From an uncultured bacterium (GTDB lineage: Bacteria > Cyanobacteriota > Vampirovibrionia > Gastranaerophilales > Gastranaerophilaceae): DNA of 64,000 nucleotides. The notes beneath the pieces were generated by a model. It was not told the origin of the DNA. It searched no databases and was given only the letters and a program-made list of their open reading frames with translations. The stretch lies in NCBI GenBank assembly GCA_902797965.1, contig CADBUY010000015.1:20251-84250 (forward strand). Reading direction: 5' to 3'. Shown here piece by piece: positions 61,079 to 64,000 of this stretch. The position numbers and the translations under genes are program-made. Numbering within the stretch: the stretch's first letter is position 1; each line of letters starts with the position of its first letter.

Positions 61079-62353
61079 TTATAAAAATATCGTTTGTTCT
61101 CTATCCGGTCCTACACTTATTATACCAATTGGTGCACCTATTAAGTCTTCAACCCTTGCAATATACTTTTTAGCATTTTCCGGCAAATCGTCATAACTCC
61201 TTATATTACTTAATGAGGTTTTCCAACCCGGTAATGTTTCATAAATAGGCTCCAAATATTTATGGATAAATACATCTGTAGGATATGATGTATAAACCTT
61301 ATCATTTCTGCAATCTTTATAAGCAACACAAACCTTAATTTCATCAAAAGTATCAAAAACATCAATCTTTGTTAAAGCGACTTTTGTAATACCACCAACC
61401 AGAACAGCATACTTCATGATAACAGAATCAAACCATCCGCATCTTCTTGGTCTGCCGGTTGTAACACCAAATTCATGACCTATATCCTGAATTTTTTTGC
61501 CTGTTTCATCTGTAAGTTCCGTAACAAAAGGTCCTTCTCCAACTCTTGTTACATAAGCTTTTGAAACACCTACAACTTCTTGTATCATTGTCGGTCCATA
61601 ACCGCTGCCGGTAGCAGCACCGCCGCCTATAGGATTTGAACTTGTTACAAAAGGATATGTTCCATAATCTATATCAAGCATAACTCCTTGCGCACCTTCA
61701 AAAAGAACAGTTCTGTCTTTATATCTGTTCAACATATCCTGCCAATCAAAAGCAACATAAGGTTTAAACAGTTCTGCATACTTTTCACACAGTGAAATAA
61801 TACAATCTTTGGTATAAGGTTCCATTCCGTATACTTTTTCCAACTGTTTATTTTTTATAGGTAAGATTATATCCAGTTTTTCACTTAATGCTTCGTAAGA
61901 ATATAAATCTTGAATTTTAAGTCCTATTCTTTGCATTTTATCAGTATAAGTTGGTCCGATACCTCTTTTTGTAGTACCGATTTTACCTTTTCCCGCAGTG
62001 TTTTCACTATAACCATCTACCTCAATATGGTAAGGCATTGTTATTGAAGCAAGCGGAGATATTTTAAGATTTTTAAAATCAACGCCCTGAGCTTTTAACT
62101 CATTATATTCCTTCTCAAAAGACTCAGGATGAATTACAGTTCCGGCACCAATAAAACAAACCGTTTTATCATACAAAATTCCTGATGGGATAAGGTGGAA
62201 TTTATAAGTTTGACCACCGGTAACAACAGTATGTCCGGCATTACATCCGCCCTGATATCTTATAATCAAATCGGCTTTTTCAGCCAGCAAATCCGTAATT
62301 TTTGCTTTGCCTTCATCTCCCCATTGAGCACCTATTACAACTGTATTTTTCAT
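61079..62353 (-). CDS. purA: Adenylosuccinate synthetase
   Basis: A 424-residue GTP-dependent enzyme that joins IMP and aspartate in AMP synthesis. VVIGAQWGDEGKAKITDLLA (P-loop-like GDEGK near 13), RYQGGCNAGHT, the IMP-site segment GTTKRGIGPTYTDK and TTGRPRRCGW are diagnostic. It has its own ribosome site (CGGAG) and lies 44 bp after a terminator. Confidence 0.97.
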   Translation of the reverse strand: MKNTVVIGAQWGDEGKAKITDLLAEKADLIIRYQGGCNAGHTVVTGGQTYKFHLIPSGILYDKTVCFIGAGTVIHPESFEKEYNELKAQGVDFKNLKISPLASITMPYHIEVDGYSENTAGKGKIGTTKRGIGPTYTDKMQRIGLKIQDLYSYEALSEKLDIILPIKNKQLEKVYGMEPYTKDCIISLCEKYAELFKPYVAFDWQDMLNRYKDRTVLFEGAQGVMLDIDYGTYPFVTSSNPIGGGAATGSGYGPTMIQEVVGVSKAYVTRVGEGPFVTELTDETGKKIQDIGHEFGVTTGRPRRCGWFDSVIMKYAVLVGGITKVALTKIDVFDTFDEIKVCVAYKDCRNDKVYTSYPTDVFIHKYLEPIYETLPGWKTSLSNIRSYDDLPENAKKYIARVEDLIGAPIGIISVGPDREQTIFL

Positions 62354-62397
62354 TTTTATACTCCGTTAAAACTACTTCTCAATATTTTATTAAAATA

Positions 62398-62427
62398 AAA
62401 AGACCGATGTATAAATCGGTCTTTTTA
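62398..62427 (-). terminator. Intrinsic terminator after the Cys4 micro-protein gene
   Basis: AAAAAGACCGAT pairs with ATCGGTCTTTTT around a six-base loop. It ends the nfnA-like unit on the minus strand. Confidence 0.88.
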
Positions 62428-62430
62428 AAC

Positions 62431-62625
62431 CTATTGTTGTGCTTGCTTAGCAGCTCGTTGCTTAGCTTGAACATCCAGCATAGAATTATGCGCCATCATA
62501 TAAACGGAACAAATTTTATAATTTTTCAGGTACCAGGCACAATTCTCTTGCATACATACAATTTCAACCTGAGAGCCTACACTCATTAGCGGGCATAAAG
62601 GTATTGATTTTTCATCTGATGCCAT
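62431..62625 (-). CDS. Cys4 micro-protein
   Basis: A 64-residue protein with four cysteines (C11, C24, C29, C39) in the order CPLMS, CMQENCAWY and CSVYMMAHN, a pattern I recognise from small conserved, possibly metal-binding proteins of anaerobes. It is followed by a Gln/Ala-rich tail. It lies 18 bp after the NfnA-like gene and shares its transcript, so it may act with that flavoprotein. Confidence 0.75.
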   Translation of the reverse strand: MASDEKSIPLCPLMSVGSQVEIVCMQENCAWYLKNYKICSVYMMAHNSMLDVQAKQRAAKQAQQ

Positions 62626-62643
62626 CTATTCTTCTCTCCTATA

Positions 62644-63480
62644 TTACTTAGCTGCTTTCAGCAGGTTACATTCTTCAGAACGCTTACGTTCTTGATCCTT
62701 ATATATTTTTGTCCTGTTTATAACTTCATCAAAATCAATTTCATGTGCATTAAAATCAGGACCATCAACACAGGCAAACTTTGTTTTTCCGCCTACAGTA
62801 ACACGACAGGCACCACACATACCGGTACCGTCCACCATAATCGGATTCATGCTTGCTTCTGTATAGATACCTTTATCTCTTGTCATATTTGCAACAGCTC
62901 TCATCATTGGCATTGGACCAACCGCTATTGCATAATCAACTTTCTCATTATTAATAATTCTTTCTAAGACCTGAGTAACAAAACCTTTTTCACCCAAAGT
63001 TCCATCATCTGTTGTTATAAATAATTCGGTGCATGCATCTTTCATCTTATCTTCCCAGAAAATAAGTTCTTTATTTCTTGCACCCATAATCATATAAACT
63101 TTGTTTCCTGCTTCTTTAAACGCTTTTGCTATTAAATAGCAAGGAGCTGCACCATAGCCGCCTGCAAGGCAAACTACTGTACCGTATTTTTCAATATGAG
63201 TTGGCTGTCCCAATGGACCTACAAGGTCTACAAGTTCTTCTCCTACCTTAAGCTCAGCAAGTTTCTTTGTTGAATAACCAACAGCCATAAATACCAAAGT
63301 CAGTGCACCTGTTTCTTTATCAACATCAGCAATCGTTAAAGGAACTCGTTCTCCGTTCTCTTCTGCTCTGAATATAATAAATTGACCGGCTTTTGCATTT
63401 CTTACAACAAAGGGGGCTTCTACAGTAATTTCATACTGATTTGGACAAAGCTCTTTTTTTGATAATATTTTGTAACCCAT
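62644..63480 (-). CDS. NfnA/SudB-like FAD/NAD-binding ferredoxin-NADP reductase subunit
   Basis: A 278-residue protein of the dihydroorotate dehydrogenase electron-transfer / sulfide dehydrogenase beta-subunit family. An FAD domain (RVPLTIADVD near 46-55), an NAD domain (CLAGGYGAAPCYLIAKAF near 105-122) and a [2Fe-2S] site (GTGMCGACRVTVGGKTKFAC, about 219-238) are all present. In Nfn it pairs with a GltA-like subunit for electron bifurcation between NADH, NADPH and ferredoxin. That partner is not in this window. Confidence 0.88.
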   Translation of the reverse strand: MGYKILSKKELCPNQYEITVEAPFVVRNAKAGQFIIFRAEENGERVPLTIADVDKETGALTLVFMAVGYSTKKLAELKVGEELVDLVGPLGQPTHIEKYGTVVCLAGGYGAAPCYLIAKAFKEAGNKVYMIMGARNKELIFWEDKMKDACTELFITTDDGTLGEKGFVTQVLERIINNEKVDYAIAVGPMPMMRAVANMTRDKGIYTEASMNPIMVDGTGMCGACRVTVGGKTKFACVDGPDFNAHEIDFDEVINRTKIYKDQERKRSEECNLLKAAK

Positions 63481-64000
63481 GCTCTTAACACTTCCTTTTC
63501 AAAGTTAATCTTACTACAAATAAAGTGTATAGTAAAGTAGTTACGGACTAAAATAATACGGTTTATGTATGGTTTATTATATTTTTCTTTTTTTAAAATG
63601 TGCAAAAAAAAACCCATATCTTTTGGATTAGGGTTTGGAATTTTTTGTATAATTCCTCATGTGTAGAAGGTTAGTGTGTAGGTTGTATGAAAGGTTGTGT
63701 TATGTGTCTTTATTGTTGTCTTACATATATATAAAGTATATATAAGATTTTAAATTTCAGTTTTTATGTTTTTATTTACAATTCTTTACATTTAAAAACA
63801 ATTGCATAAAATTTATAAACACATCAAAATGTATATTTTGATGTAGTAATAGTATTTCCCTCTCCATTGGGAGAGGGTAGAGTTTCATATCGAGAAACTA
63901 CGTTTCGAGATATAGAAACTCGGGTGAGGGTTAAATATATCAAAAAGACTTGTTATTAATGAACTTCGTTTTCTTCTTCTCTTTATTTCGGATGTAAAGA
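63481..64000. other. Long leader and intergenic region to the window end
   Basis: No credible gene. A hairpin with T runs on both strands lies at 63606-63640. Further right a CCCTCTCC/GGGAGAGGG repeat at about 63859-63879 is followed by nested inverted repeats (AGTTTC, ATATCGAGAAAC-TAC-GTTTCGAGATAT, GAAACT) and GGGTGAGGG. The remainder is AT rich. Confidence 0.5.
63604..63640 (-). terminator. Leader hairpin with long T run upstream of the nfnA-like gene
   Basis: On the minus strand AAACCC-TA-ATC pairs with GAT-A-TGGGTTT around a short loop and is followed by nine T residues, about 125 bp upstream of the gene. A 10-codon ORF (ATG AGG AAT TAT ...) ends with its TAA inside the stem. It may be a terminator of an unseen gene or an attenuator. 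Confidence 0.55.

Overview
This window is a low-GC, gene-dense bacterial chromosome segment. It carries housekeeping genes with diderm-style peptidoglycan enzymes (MurJ, MurC, MurB, Ddl, FtsQ, DacB) and a MurT-type Mur ligase. It also has full-length NifU with NifS, ATP-dependent PEP carboxykinase, and many unrecognised small membrane or EF-hand-like proteins. This combination best fits a non-photosynthetic Cyanobacteriota relative (Melainabacteria/Vampirovibrionia, order Gastranaerophilales) from an anaerobic habitat. That placement is an inference from gene content and composition, since no database search was possible. I saw no tRNA, rRNA, CRISPR array, prophage or intact insertion sequence.

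Layout. 1-4.7 kb: end of an unknown gene, a 967-residue unknown protein and a pair of small membrane proteins. 4.9-8 kb: pckA and a DUF4127 protein. 8.1-10.3 kb: two unknown genes sharing a C-terminal domain. 10.3-14 kb (minus strand): an AMIN-like membrane protein, a DtxR-family regulator coupled to a membrane protein, and an EF-hand-like protein. 14.1-18.8 kb: a tight operon of acyltransferase, nitrilase, DacB and a glycogen-synthase-like glycosyltransferase. 18.8-26.8 kb (minus): a five-helix-turn-helix protein, groL-groS, and cysS-spoIID-murJ. 28.1-33.7 kb: infA-rpmJ-rpsM-rpsK-rpsD-rpoA-rplQ-truA-rplM-rpsI. 33.8-38.3 kb: two divergent XRE regulators, a 760-bp repeat region, gdhA, tmk and prfB. 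38.3-41.3 kb (minus): EF-hand protein, lipoprotein and a YtxH/DUF948-like cluster. 41.3-43.7 kb: murT-pdxJ and a zinc-ribbon protein. 44.4-49.2 kb: nifU, a HEPN/MNT cassette, nifS, mscS and rlmH. 49.2-52.5 kb: mnmG and membrane proteins. 52.6-57.8 kb: murC-murB-ddl-ftsQ-hemW. 58-64 kb: malQ, a likely small RNA gene, a possible PBECR-type nuclease, purA, a Cys4 micro-protein and an NfnA/SudB-like flavoprotein.

The strongest undescribed signal is a family of structured spacer elements. Three copies of about 127 bp lie after rpmJ, rpsM and rpsK, and a shorter one lies after groL. Each begins at or within a few bases of the stop codon. The outer stem keeps its shape with different bases in every copy, including a single bulged U at the same place, followed by a conserved GTAG. 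The three ribosomal copies also share a covarying internal hairpin. A reduced version lies between rpoA and rplQ. Compensatory change between paralogous copies indicates selection on RNA structure.

Other signals: a compact RNA gene at 60.4 kb with promoter, closed structure and terminator; a HEPN/MNT module between nifU and nifS bounded by 90-bp direct and 24-bp inverted repeats; a pair of three-hairpin intergenic elements; an rlmH gene with no canonical start codon, apparently using AUU; and promoters that predict leaderless or nearly leaderless transcripts.
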